Source: JBCDAP01 sp038747915
GTDB lineage: Bacteria; Planctomycetota; Phycisphaerae; Phycisphaerales; UBA1924
Direction of reading: 5' to 3'
Assembly (NCBI GenBank): GCA_038747915.1
Contig: JBCDJJ010000006.1
Location: forward strand, 14,298 to 78,297
Length of the DNA: 64,000 bases
Numbering within the stretch: position 1 is the stretch's first letter; each line of letters opens with the position of its first letter. The notes beneath the pieces were generated by a model. That model was not told the origin of the DNA and made no database searches. It saw only the letters and a list, made by a program, of their open reading frames with translations. Of the stretch, positions 18,578-27,161 are shown in pieces. The position numbers and the translations under genes are program-made.

Positions 18578-19830
18578 TGAGTCGCCGCCTCGAACTCATC
18601 GAGGAAAGTCTGGGTATCCACACCGTCGACATCGCCGTCCGAGTCGAGGTCGGCGGACACGGTGAGGGCGGGCGCCGCGAAGTCGATCTCGAATCGGGCG
18701 TCGTTGTCGTCATCTGGGGCGCCGTTGCCGCTGAAGAGCAGGCCGCCGCCGGGGTATGGGTTGCCCTCTTCGCCCACGAGCGGCGGATTGGGTGTCGCCT
18801 GGCGGAGCACCGCGAGCCCGGCGGTGCGGTAGCCCGAGGGCGCCGTGGCGTCGACGACCACGAACTGCGCGAAGAGCTCCTCGAAGGCGGGGAGCGCATC
18901 GTTGGCGAAGTCCCACCGGGCGGGATCGTCGCGGTTCACGAGCGTCGTGAAGTCGACCGTGTTCGTGGAGAGTGCCAGCAGGTTGCTCGCGTCGATATCA
19001 CGCCCGTCGAAGATGCCGAGCAGCACGGTCGTGTCGCCGCTCGAGCCACTGCCGGTGGCCAGGAACTCCATCGATGTGATCTCGATGGTGTCGCCGATGA
19101 TGGCGAAGGGCGAGAGCCCGACCACCGGTGTGAACGACTGCCCGCGTGTGCCCGATCCCGAGAACCCGTTGCGACGTGTCTGGCGGATCTGCAGTGACTG
19201 CGCGGGGATCGTGAACTCGGCGGTGAACGCCAGGTCGGCATCGGCATCCACGCCGAGCGGGGTCTCGACGATGTCGAGCGGCGGGGTCATGCCGCTGTTG
19301 ATCGCCCCGCCGCCGGCGTACGGGTCCCCTGCGTTCGCGCCGCGGAAGGACTGGCCGGTCGGACGGATACCGTCGGGGAACAGCGTCGGGTCGAGATTGA
19401 TGTCCTCGACGATCACCACCGCGCCGTATTCGACGCCCTGGGCGTCGAGCTCAAGCCCGGGGGTGAAGGTGAAGGTGATGTCGTTGCCATCGGTCAAGGT
19501 CGATAGATCAACCGTGTTGTCGGAGAAGCCGGCGATGTTGCCAGAGCCGAGGTTCGGGCCGTCGAGGATGGCGAGACGAACGACGGTGTCGTCGGGGGTG
19601 AAGCCGTTCCCGTTCGCGCCGACGGTCAGTGTGAACGAGGTGAGCACCACGGTGCTCAGGTTGCCGATCTCGGGAGCTTCGCCGATGTTCGGCGTGAAGG
19701 TCTGCCCGCGGGCGGTGTCGCTCGTCGAATCGGCGGAGGCGGATTGCACGATGGTGAAGTCCTGAGCACCGGCGAGGCTCGCGGCTATTGTCGCGGCGGC
19801 ACCGAGTGTGAGTGCGTTGCGGAGGATCAT
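18574..19830 (-). CDS. Secreted two-module repeat protein with dockerin-like tail
   Basis: This 418-residue protein starts at the ATG at 19830, which has AAGGA about eight bases upstream and begins a signal peptide (MILRNALTLGAAATIAASLAGA). A GTG at 19917 that overlaps the previous stop gives an unlikely 29-residue leader. Module 1 (about 22-200) has ARGQTFTPNIG, VRLAILDGP, SDNTVDLSTL and DPYAGGGAI. Module 2 (about 205-385) has TRGQSFTPVVGLSPF, LLGIFDGRDIDASNLLALSTNTVD and NPYPGGGLLF. Module 2 is very similar to the module in the downstream esterase. The tail DLDSDGDVDGVDTQTFLDEFEAA is a single Ca-loop helix unit. The function is unknown. Confidence 0.85.
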   Translation of the reverse strand: MILRNALTLGAAATIAASLAGAQDFTIVQSASADSTSDTARGQTFTPNIGEAPEIGNLSTVVLTSFTLTVGANGNGFTPDDTVVRLAILDGPNLGSGNIAGFSDNTVDLSTLTDGNDITFTFTPGLELDAQGVEYGAVVIVEDINLDPTLFPDGIRPTGQSFRGANAGDPYAGGGAINSGMTPPLDIVETPLGVDADADLAFTAEFTIPAQSLQIRQTRRNGFSGSGTRGQSFTPVVGLSPFAIIGDTIEITSMEFLATGSGSSGDTTVLLGIFDGRDIDASNLLALSTNTVDFTTLVNRDDPARWDFANDALPAFEELFAQFVVVDATAPSGYRTAGLAVLRQATPNPPLVGEEGNPYPGGGLLFSGNGAPDDDNDARFEIDFAAPALTVSADLDSDGDVDGVDTQTFLDEFEAATQ

Positions 19831-19913
19831 GAGGTGGTCCTTGTGATGCGTTCTCTCTGTGTCCTGGTCGTTACGGATTGGATTCGAAGGGCGAGTGCGA
19901 TACGTCGCACCGA

Positions 19914-21638
19914 TCACGGTGCAGCCGAGTCGCTCACCTGCTGGTTGAAGCGGCCGACGTCGTAGCTATCGAGGACGCCGCTGCCATCGCGGTCGAGTCG
20001 GGTCGGCACACCCTCGAAGTTCAAGGTGATTGCGGCATCGAACGTGTCGCTCGGCATGCCTGTCGCGAAGAAGACGCCTCCCCCCGCGAGTGGGTTGCTC
20101 CCGGAGCGACGCAGGCTCTGTGTCGCGCTGCGGAAGCCCGTGGGCTCGATCGCGTCGGCAACGACCAGTTCCGCGGCATACTCCGTGTCCGGATCAAGTG
20201 CCACGCTGTCGAAGTTGAAGGAGAACGACTCACCGACATCGAGGGCCGTGACGTCAACCGTGTTGGACGAGACACGGAGGACTGTGCCGTTGGGTAGCAC
20301 GCCGTCGATGATTGCAAGCTGCACGTTGGTGTCCGATGTCGTGGAGCCGCTGTTTCCAGCCACGAGTGTCACCGACGTGAGGTTCACGGGGGCGCCGGGG
20401 ACGAATGGGGTGGTCGCGTCGATCGCAGGCGTGAAGGTTTGTCCGCGGGTCCCGCCGCCGGTGGAGCCATCGTCTTGATCCTGAAGGATCTGCGGCGAGG
20501 CGGGTGCGAACGTGGCGCTGAAGGCCGCGTCGAAGACGCCACCCGAGCCGCCGGGCGCACCGGACTGGAAGAGGATGCCGCCGCCGGCGTAGGGGTCGGT
20601 GTTGTCGCGCCGGAGGTTGATGCCCGAGCGGACGAAGTCGGCGAGCGTCGGGCCGGATATGCCGTCGATCACCATGATGGCGGCGTACTCGGTGACGCGG
20701 TCGAGCTCAATGCCGCCGGGGAAGTTCCACGAGAGTTCGTCGTCGATCGCGGCGGTCGTCAGATCAACGGTGTTGCTCGAGAGGCCAACCAGGTTGTCGG
20801 CGGTGAACGGCCCGTCGAAGATGCCGAGCCGCACCGCGGTATCCGCCGGGTCGAGCGGCGTGGCGTCGAAGCCGACTGTGAGCGAGAACGACGTGAGCGT
20901 GGCGGTGGGCGCATTCGGGAGCGACGGGCTCAGACCCACCGAGGTCGTGAAGGTCTGCCCGCTCGCGCCGGAGCCGGTGCTCTCGTTGGTCTGTGTCTGG
21001 GTGATCCGCGGCGCAACCCCGGTAGCGGAGAAGAGGATGCGGAACTTGGCATCGATGGTTGAGCTGGCGGCGTTGCTGGCGAAGAGGATGCCGCCGCCGG
21101 CGTACGAATTCGTGTTGTCGCGGCGCTGCGAGATACCGGAGGCGCAGTTGTCTTCGGGACAGATCGCGTCGGAGGGATCGGGGATGATGAAGATGGCGGC
21201 GTACTCGGTGCCGGTCTGCAGCGTCTCGCCGGCGAACCGGAAGGTGAACGGGTCGTCGAGCGCCAGCGACTGTGGGTCGATGGCGTTCGTCGACCGGGCG
21301 ATGATGATGGGGTCGTCGTCGTCGATACCACTATCGGCGTCGACGCCGCCGTCGACGAAGAGGTTAGCGCGGTCGATGATGATGCACTCGATACCGATGA
21401 GGTCGAGGAACCCGTTGTTCGCGAAGAACCCGGTGATCGACTGAAGCTGCACGGTGGTGGGCACCCCGTCGGCCTCGGGGAAGAGTGCGGTCCCCGGTGT
21501 GAAGGTCAGCCCGCGTGACGAGCCGCCGGTGTTGCCGTTACTCGCCAGTTGAAGTTCGGCGAATGTCTGCGCGGTCGCCGCAGATGCCGCCGCACCGAGC
21601 ACCGCCGCCGCCAGGGGGACTCGAACGAAAGCTCTCAT
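19914..21638 (-). CDS. Secreted three-module repeat protein with dockerin-like tail
   Basis: The 574-residue protein has a signal peptide (about 1-23) and three modules at about 25-209, 210-382 and 383-543. Modules 2 and 3 share GQTFT, an IFDG or IIDG strand, SSNTVD, TEYAA and AGGG motifs with the downstream gene products; module 1 is more diverged (RGLTFTP, STNAID, YAGGGILF) and has a pair of Cys at 160 and 165. The tail (DRDGSGVLDSYDVGRF) is one Ca-loop unit. AGGAG lies six to seven bases before the ATG. It is the first gene of the minus-strand run ending with the sulfatase at 15397, and a LacI-type palindrome lies about 105 bases upstream. Confidence 0.85.
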   Translation of the reverse strand: MRAFVRVPLAAAVLGAAASAATAQTFAELQLASNGNTGGSSRGLTFTPGTALFPEADGVPTTVQLQSITGFFANNGFLDLIGIECIIIDRANLFVDGGVDADSGIDDDDPIIIARSTNAIDPQSLALDDPFTFRFAGETLQTGTEYAAIFIIPDPSDAICPEDNCASGISQRRDNTNSYAGGGILFASNAASSTIDAKFRILFSATGVAPRITQTQTNESTGSGASGQTFTTSVGLSPSLPNAPTATLTSFSLTVGFDATPLDPADTAVRLGIFDGPFTADNLVGLSSNTVDLTTAAIDDELSWNFPGGIELDRVTEYAAIMVIDGISGPTLADFVRSGINLRRDNTDPYAGGGILFQSGAPGGSGGVFDAAFSATFAPASPQILQDQDDGSTGGGTRGQTFTPAIDATTPFVPGAPVNLTSVTLVAGNSGSTTSDTNVQLAIIDGVLPNGTVLRVSSNTVDVTALDVGESFSFNFDSVALDPDTEYAAELVVADAIEPTGFRSATQSLRRSGSNPLAGGGVFFATGMPSDTFDAAITLNFEGVPTRLDRDGSGVLDSYDVGRFNQQVSDSAAP

Positions 21639-21743
21639 GAGTTCACTCCTGCGTGTGTTCCGCCCGGATCATCCGATCGGAATATGTTCGGGTTCGCTTG
21701 CAAGGTCACCGGCCAGAAGCCGTGACATTCACCGGATGGGCGT

Positions 21744-21757
21744 TTTGAACGTTCGAA
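21744..21757. promoter_or_regulatory. LacI-type operator candidate, site 2
   Basis: TTTGAACGTTCGAA differs from the perfect palindrome at one base. It lies about 105 bases upstream of the minus-strand gene starting at 21638, and is the exact reverse complement of site 3. Confidence 0.72.
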
Positions 21758-21962
21758 TATGACCTCTGATTTGGGGCTGGTCAAGTGTTTTCATTGGGTG
21801 GCTGACAGCGCAGATCGGAGGCAAGACCAGGTATGCATGGACTTTGATAGGGCTATGGAGATTCGGGGGTCTGGCCGCAACGAGATGTCATATCGGTGAT
21901 GTGATCGGGTCGGCAGTGCGCGTGATATTGCTGGAGTTGGGGAAAAAACTATCCAAACACCC

Positions 21963-21990
21963 TTGTGTTCGAACGTTCAAATCGTAGAAT
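21963..21990 (+). promoter_or_regulatory. Promoter with embedded LacI-type operator, site 3
   Basis: TTCGAACGTTCAAA (21968-21981) lies between a -35-like TTGTGT (21963-21968) and a -10-like TAGAAT (21985-21990), spacing 16 bases. The promoter points to the pseudopilin-like gene at 22035. A repressor bound here would block RNA polymerase. Confidence 0.7.
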
Positions 21991-22034
21991 TCCGATGAAC
22001 GGTTACGCGACGGTCGCTTCCGAGAGGACAAGCC

Positions 22035-22886
22035 ATGCGAAAGCACGCATTCACCCTGATCGAGCTTCTCGTCGTCGTCGCGGTGATCGCACTCCTGATC
22101 GGCCTTCTGCTGCCCGCGCTGGGCTCTGCTCGCGATTCGGCCCAGTTGGTGAACTGTTCAAGCAATCAGCGGCAGCTGCTCATCGCGATCAACGTCTACG
22201 CCGAGGATTACGACGGGATCGTCCCGGTCGGCTATCACGGCCAGAACTGGACCTGGAACTACGCGGTCTACACCGGCACGAACGCCGACTACACCGACCT
22301 TGAGGACTTCCAGGACAAGCTGCTTCTGCTCGGCGTGCTTTGGAACTCGGGTCTTCAGGATGTGCTCTTCGCGAACGAGGTCGTGCTGTGCCCGTCGCGC
22401 ACCGGACCGGATTATCTGCTCCAGAACGTCGAGAACTGGCCGCCCGGGAGCAACCCGAACCAGAACTCGGTCGGTCACTACGCCACGCGGCCGATGAAGG
22501 ATGAAGACTCGAACCACGGGTGGAACTGGAACCCGACCAAGTCATCAGATGATCCGACCGACGTGTCCTCGCTCGATGATGATGGTGTGCGGCCGACACC
22601 GCCGCGCATCCGCCAGATCATCTTCGAGCCGCGTGATGCACTGATCTCGGACATCACCTCGGCGCTCGACTCGATCGATGGCGCTCACCCCACCGTCGCG
22701 AACGTCGGCTATTTCGATGGTCATGTCAGCGGCGTGCCGATCGCTGATTTTCGCCCGCTGTTCGAGCACCTTCCAGAACTGACGCGTCAGGAAGGGCGTG
22801 GCGAGTCGCGCAAAAACGTGATGAAGCGGACGTGGGAAGCGGTGTTCGAGGGCGAGGATCCCGCATCGCTCGACCTCGGATCCTGA
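22035..22886 (+). CDS. Prepilin-type pseudopilin-like protein with H-X9-DG motif
   Basis: The 283-residue protein has the prepilin signature FTLIELLVVVAVIALLIGLL right after a four-residue leader (MRKH), and H-X9-DG near residue 222 (HPTVANVGYFDGH). AGAGGA precedes the ATG by seven bases. It is a paralogue of the product of 11972-12796. It is the only gene between a LacI-type operator and the convergent regulator gene, so its expression is probably controlled with the polysaccharide genes. A surface or pseudopilus role in polysaccharide handling is an inference. Confidence 0.9.
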   Translation: MRKHAFTLIELLVVVAVIALLIGLLLPALGSARDSAQLVNCSSNQRQLLIAINVYAEDYDGIVPVGYHGQNWTWNYAVYTGTNADYTDLEDFQDKLLLLGVLWNSGLQDVLFANEVVLCPSRTGPDYLLQNVENWPPGSNPNQNSVGHYATRPMKDEDSNHGWNWNPTKSSDDPTDVSSLDDDGVRPTPPRIRQIIFEPRDALISDITSALDSIDGAHPTVANVGYFDGHVSGVPIADFRPLFEHLPELTRQEGRGESRKNVMKRTWEAVFEGEDPASLDLGS

Positions 22887-22901
22887 CGCGGAGCCGCGGT
22901 C

Positions 22902-23984
22902 TCAGTCGGCGTGTTCCATCACCGCACCGGTGGATTGCCGCTCGTTGACGAATGGTTGGAAGTTGTCTCCGTGCTCGGGCGTGTCGGGATTTAGTTGCGT
23001 CATCAATCGCTGCACGACACGCTCACCGAGCTTGCTGATGCCATGTTCGACCGAGCTGAGCGGCGGGGACGAGTACTCACCCTCGACCATGTTGTCGAAG
23101 CCAAGGATGGAGAGATCATCGGGCACGCGGACACCCGCGGACGACAGCTCGAAGAGTGCTGTGAGCGCGGCCAGATCGTTCTTGCAGACCATCGCCGTGG
23201 GGCGATGATCGGGTTCCGCTGCGAGATAGCGCTTCGAAAAAGCGGCCGCGGTGGCGGCGTACCCGGCGAACGTAGACTCGTCGGTGAGCGGGATGAACCA
23301 CTCCTTCGCGTGCTCGAGCAGGCCCCGTTCCCGCAGCCCATGCTCGATGCCGTCTTGGTTAGAGAAGGTCTTGTCGCTCTCCTGTGCCGGTAGCGCGCTG
23401 CCGAGCATGCCGATCCGGCGATGCCCGAGGCGAACGAGATGATCGACCGCGACGCGCCCACCCTCGAAGTCGTTCAGCAGGACCGTGTCGGTAAAGGCGG
23501 CTTCGTCAACGTTACCGAAGACCACCGCGGGCAGCGGTGAGGTGTCGATGGTGCGGATCTGCTCGCTCAGCACGTGGTCCCACGGGTAGAGCGGGCCGAT
23601 GATCACGCCGTCGACACCGCCACCGATCAGCCGGCGCGCGAGTTCGGCGGCTCGCTCGACGCGTCCAGCGACAAGGATGAGCTGCATCTCGATGCCGCGG
23701 GCGTCGAGCGCACGATCGATGGTTTCGGCGAGGCGGGCGAAGTAGGGGTTGCCGAAGCCGCGCGTGAGCACGACCCCAACGCTGCCGCTGCGCCCACGCC
23801 GCAGGGTCTGCGCCGACTTCTCGGGCACGTAGCCGAGCGTTCTCGTGGCGTCGAGTACCCGCTTGCGGGTGTCTTCGGCGTACAGCGTCTCACGCCCGCG
23901 GTTGAGAATGTCCGATACGGCGCTCACGCTGACTTTGGCGTGCTCGGCGACATCTCGGAGCGTGGTCCGGCGGGCAGGGCGCAT
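22902..23984 (-). CDS. LacI-family transcriptional regulator
   Basis: The 360-residue regulator has the LacI-type HTH at residues 8-28 (TLRDVAEHAKVSVSAVSDIL) with the hinge helix near 55-62, then a periplasmic-binding-protein-like effector domain (about 65-340) with GVVLTRGFGNPYFARLA, GHRRIGMLG and DDLSILGFDNM. Such proteins bind a central-CG palindrome and release it on binding a sugar. Sites of this kind occur five times in the locus, one of them 91 bases upstream of its own start, between it and the divergent GH53 gene, so it probably regulates itself and the whole locus. It is convergent with the pseudopilin-like gene. Confidence 0.93.
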   Translation of the reverse strand: MRPARRTTLRDVAEHAKVSVSAVSDILNRGRETLYAEDTRKRVLDATRTLGYVPEKSAQTLRRGRSGSVGVVLTRGFGNPYFARLAETIDRALDARGIEMQLILVAGRVERAAELARRLIGGGVDGVIIGPLYPWDHVLSEQIRTIDTSPLPAVVFGNVDEAAFTDTVLLNDFEGGRVAVDHLVRLGHRRIGMLGSALPAQESDKTFSNQDGIEHGLRERGLLEHAKEWFIPLTDESTFAGYAATAAAFSKRYLAAEPDHRPTAMVCKNDLAALTALFELSSAGVRVPDDLSILGFDNMVEGEYSSPPLSSVEHGISKLGERVVQRLMTQLNPDTPEHGDNFQPFVNERQSTGAVMEHAD

Positions 23985-24068
23985 CGTTCGAACAATACCC
24001 GCACCGCTCGGGCGGACGTGAGGAGCGCCGTCCGGCGGCAGAAAGCGAAGGGGAACACCGGAATATTG

Positions 24069-24096
24069 TTGTGATTTGAACGTTCAAATATATACT
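24069..24096 (+). promoter_or_regulatory. Promoter with embedded LacI-type operator, site 4
   Basis: The perfect palindrome TTTGAACGTTCAAA (24075-24088) fills the 16-base spacer between TTGTGA (24069-24074) and TATACT (24091-24096). The promoter fires into the GH53 operon starting at 24110. It is the best-formed operator-promoter in the window. Confidence 0.8.
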
Positions 24097-24109
24097 TCTG
24101 AGCACGGGT

Positions 24110-25327
24110 ATGACATCCATCGATCGAGCCATCACGACACCGCTCCGCGCGCACTCGGGTCACCTGCTGGGCGCGGATATCTCGATGCTCGAGCGCCTCG
24201 CGGCCCAGAACGCGCGATTTGCTGGCGGGTGCGCCGATCGGGCACTGCGGATGCTCCGCGACGCGGGGTTCACCGCAGCGCGGCTCCGCCTCTTCCATGC
24301 GCCCACGGGCGAGGGCGCCCAGGTGAACGACCTGGCCTATACACGCCGGCTGGCGCGGCGGTGCGCCCAGGCGGGCATGGACATCCTGGTGTGCATCCAC
24401 TACTCGGATACCTGGGCGGATCCCGGCAAGCAGCACATGCCACGGGCGTGGCAGCACCTTGACTTCGCGGCCCTCGTTGAGGAGGTCGAGCGGTACACAC
24501 GCCGTGTGGTCGCCGTTCTGAACGCCGATGGGTGCGGCCCGACGATGGTGCAGGTGGGCAACGAGATCACCGGCGGGTTCCTGTGGGAGGCTGGGCGCAT
24601 CAGCGATGCGCACGCCATCAACGATCAGGACTGGTCGGCCGAAGACCTGGTGCGCGATCGCGTGGCGTGGGATCGATTCGCCGAACTGGTGGATGCCGGT
24701 ATCCGGGGTGTGCACCGAGGCTCGGATGGGTGTGCGGATGTCATGCTGCACATCGACCGCGGGGGCGACAACACCTCGGCGGTTGCGTTCTTCGAGGCGC
24801 TCGAGGAGCGTCGCGTCTCGTGCGATGCGATCGGTCTGTCGTACTATCCGTTCTGGCACGGTTCGATGGACGATCTGGCACAGACGATCCATCGCCTGCA
24901 CGATCGGTTCGCGCTGCCGATTCACGTAGTCGAGACCGCCTACCCGCACCGCTCGCACGCGATCTACAACGGTGGCGACTCGAGCGTATTCGAGGAGCTC
25001 GGCATCACGCGGACCCGCCCGATCGACTACCCGCTCACACCAGAGGGGCAGCGGCGGTTCGTCGCGGACATGCTCGCCGCGATGCGGGCGCACACCACCG
25101 AGGGGTGGACCGGGCTGTGGTACTGGGCCCCCGAGTGGATCCCCGTTGATGGGTACGCGGACGAGGCGGACGCGGCCCCGTGCTGGGCGCGTGCCCTGTT
25201 CGACGAGTCCGGCTCACCACTCCCGGCGCTGGAGGAGTTCAGGCGATTTGCGCGCGAGACCGCAGCGCCGGTCGTGACCAAGCCCGCGCGGGTGAACGGG
25301 CGGTTGAAGGTTGCTGGGACACGATAG
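24110..25327 (+). CDS. GH53 endo-galactanase homologue without signal peptide
   Basis: The 405-residue GH53 barrel has GADISMLERL at the start, the acid/base in VQVGNEITGG and the nucleophile in IHVVETAYPH, plus CIHYSDTWADPGKQ shared with the secreted GH53 at 9939. GH53 enzymes act on beta-1,4-galactan. There is no signal peptide, dockerin or other accessory domain, so it should be cytoplasmic, which is unusual for the family. It opens the plus-strand operon GH53, unknown protein, zinc ribbon, symporter, GH-A hydrolase. It may trim imported galacto-oligosaccharides. Confidence 0.9.
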   Translation: MTSIDRAITTPLRAHSGHLLGADISMLERLAAQNARFAGGCADRALRMLRDAGFTAARLRLFHAPTGEGAQVNDLAYTRRLARRCAQAGMDILVCIHYSDTWADPGKQHMPRAWQHLDFAALVEEVERYTRRVVAVLNADGCGPTMVQVGNEITGGFLWEAGRISDAHAINDQDWSAEDLVRDRVAWDRFAELVDAGIRGVHRGSDGCADVMLHIDRGGDNTSAVAFFEALEERRVSCDAIGLSYYPFWHGSMDDLAQTIHRLHDRFALPIHVVETAYPHRSHAIYNGGDSSVFEELGITRTRPIDYPLTPEGQRRFVADMLAAMRAHTTEGWTGLWYWAPEWIPVDGYADEADAAPCWARALFDESGSPLPALEEFRRFARETAAPVVTKPARVNGRLKVAGTR

Positions 25328-25328
25328 G

Positions 25329-27161
25329 GTGAGCCAGTTCGTTCTCAACCTCATCCACCGTCCCGAGCTCGTCCCCGAGTACATCGACACCGATGCGCAG
25401 GAGGGCCAGAGCGAGCAGCTCAGCAAGAAGGAAGTCGTCGGCGAGTCGCTCGACATCTTCCGTCTGCAGCAGCAGATCGCGCACGACAACGGGCTCACCA
25501 CCACCATTCAGATGACCTACCCGTCGCTATTCAACGACGAGGCCTGCACGCTCGCGAAACAGCATCACGACGAGTTCGGCGATGAGATCGGGCATACCTT
25601 CCTCGGGCTCAACAGCAAGGAGTTCCGCGAGAAGTACGGCCTCAAGGACCCCGCGATCTGGCTCTACACGATGGAGCACAAGCGGCTGATCGTGGACGAC
25701 TCGTTCGAGCGGTTCCGCGAGGTCTTCGGCTTCTACCCGACGTCCACCGGCTCGTATTTCATGGATGCCGAGCTGGTGCGGTACATCAAAGAGAAGTACC
25801 CCGGCGTGAAGATCGCGGTGGCGACGTGCTTCGAGGAGGGTCCGAAGGTCTTCCGCCACGCGAACTACTCGTGGTATACGATCATGGACGGCTCGCCGTG
25901 GACCGCGTGGGTGCCGTCGAAGCACAACATCCACGCGATCGCTGAGAACGATGACGACGACATCGGCATCGTGGCGGTCCCGCACCTCTCGCGGGACCTC
26001 GTCGCGATCATGGATAACGCGGGTGACATGTTCGGCACGCACCCGCAGAACATCATCCGCGGGCTGATCAACCACGACGATCGCCTGCCCTACATGTACA
26101 ACCTGATCGATCAGTACCGCGTGCTGGCCGACCAGAACCGCGGCTACTCCTACAACCTGGTCTATGTCGGCCCCGGATGGATGGGCAAGGCCGGGCGGTG
26201 GGAGACGCCGTACCGCGTGCTCAAGAAGAGCTACGAGGACTTCTTGGCGTACTACGGCGAGTTGAAGCGGGCGGGCGCCCTCGTCGACATGACGATGACC
26301 GAGTTCGCCGACTGGTTCCGTGCGACTCAGCCGCGGAGCGGGCCGTGCGTCGCGCTCTGGAAAGATGTGCTCTACGGCACGAAGAATCAGGCATTCTGGT
26401 ACGCCGATAGCGCGTTCCGCGTGCAGATCGACCTGAAGATGGGCGGCGCGATCACGGACCTGCGGCCGTACGCGTCGAAGCTCGAGCGACCGACCGGCGC
26501 GGGGACCGCAGCCAATCAGGACGCGTCGTACCCCTTCATCGTGCAGTCGCGGTACCGGGCGGGCCCGTTCGTGCATTACGCGGGCGAGGGCGCGATCAAG
26601 AGCGCGAAGGTCCGCTTCGGCGGCGAGGAGATCGATCTGAGTTCGTGCCGTACGCTCGGGCGGGTGAGCGAGCGCGGTGAGACCAGAGTGCTGACGATCA
26701 AGCCCGTCGAGGTCGAGTTCGCGTCGGTGACCGCGACGATCGGGACGGAGTACGCCTTCGAGCCCAACACGGGTGAGATCCGGATCACGCGGCGCATCGT
26801 GGCATGCACCGATCCATCGGCCCAGCTCGAGCTCGACGAGTTCATGACCGCCTGCTGGGGGACGACCGAGTACCCGGAGGACATGACCGGGTGCGGGCTG
26901 CGCGTCCGCGGTCGCAACGGCGGCGAGCACACGATCGAGTACGCGTACGTGTGCCGCGAGGCGTCGGTCGACGATGTCGAGGTGGTCGAGGCGACGTTCC
27001 CGATGGTGCAGACCAGGGTCTCACTCGTTCCCGAGACACCGACGTGCCGCGGCTACTACGAGGAGGGATACTCGTTTGCGCCGAATCTGAAGATCGGCGT
27101 CAGCAAGGCACTCCGCGTTGGCGAGGAGCTGGTGACATGCCTCAGGGTCGAACAGGGCTGA
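25329..27161 (+). CDS. Cytoplasmic protein of unknown function in the polysaccharide locus
   Basis: This 610-residue protein has no signal peptide. The N-terminal two thirds read like an alpha/beta barrel (QFVLNLIHRPELVPEYID, GLTTTIQMTYPSLF, HHDEFGDEIGHTF, YVGPGWMGKAGRW), faintly reminiscent of polysaccharide-deacetylase/GH57-type barrels; the last 170 residues are beta-rich. It may correspond to the DUF3863/DUF3864 pair, but I cannot verify this. An unassigned carbohydrate-active enzyme is a reasonable guess from its place between GH53 and the transporter. The GTG at 25329 begins one base after the GH53 stop; the earlier in-frame TTG at 25311 would overlap GH53. The next gene overlaps its 3' end by 25 bases. 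Confidence 0.75.
   Translation: MSQFVLNLIHRPELVPEYIDTDAQEGQSEQLSKKEVVGESLDIFRLQQQIAHDNGLTTTIQMTYPSLFNDEACTLAKQHHDEFGDEIGHTFLGLNSKEFREKYGLKDPAIWLYTMEHKRLIVDDSFERFREVFGFYPTSTGSYFMDAELVRYIKEKYPGVKIAVATCFEEGPKVFRHANYSWYTIMDGSPWTAWVPSKHNIHAIAENDDDDIGIVAVPHLSRDLVAIMDNAGDMFGTHPQNIIRGLINHDDRLPYMYNLIDQYRVLADQNRGYSYNLVYVGPGWMGKAGRWETPYRVLKKSYEDFLAYYGELKRAGALVDMTMTEFADWFRATQPRSGPCVALWKDVLYGTKNQAFWYADSAFRVQIDLKMGGAITDLRPYASKLERPTGAGTAANQDASYPFIVQSRYRAGPFVHYAGEGAIKSAKVRFGGEEIDLSSCRTLGRVSERGETRVLTIKPVEVEFASVTATIGTEYAFEPNTGEIRITRRIVACTDPSAQLELDEFMTACWGTTEYPEDMTGCGLRVRGRNGGEHTIEYAYVCREASVDDVEVVEATFPMVQTRVSLVPETPTCRGYYEEGYSFAPNLKIGVSKALRVGEELVTCLRVEQG

Larger units (their letters stand above)
21639..22034. 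other. Divergent regulatory region with two operators
   Basis: This 396-base region separates the minus-strand module/esterase/sulfatase run from the plus-strand pseudopilin-like gene. Each gene has its own palindrome (21744-21757 and 21968-21981). The stretch between them is AT-richer than average and holds no recognisable gene. Confidence 0.7.

Noticed and set aside
23986..23993. GTTCGAAC just upstream of the LacI-type start as a sixth operator
   Set aside because: The half-sites are in the opposite order to TTTGAACGTTCAAA and the centre differs, so it is probably chance.
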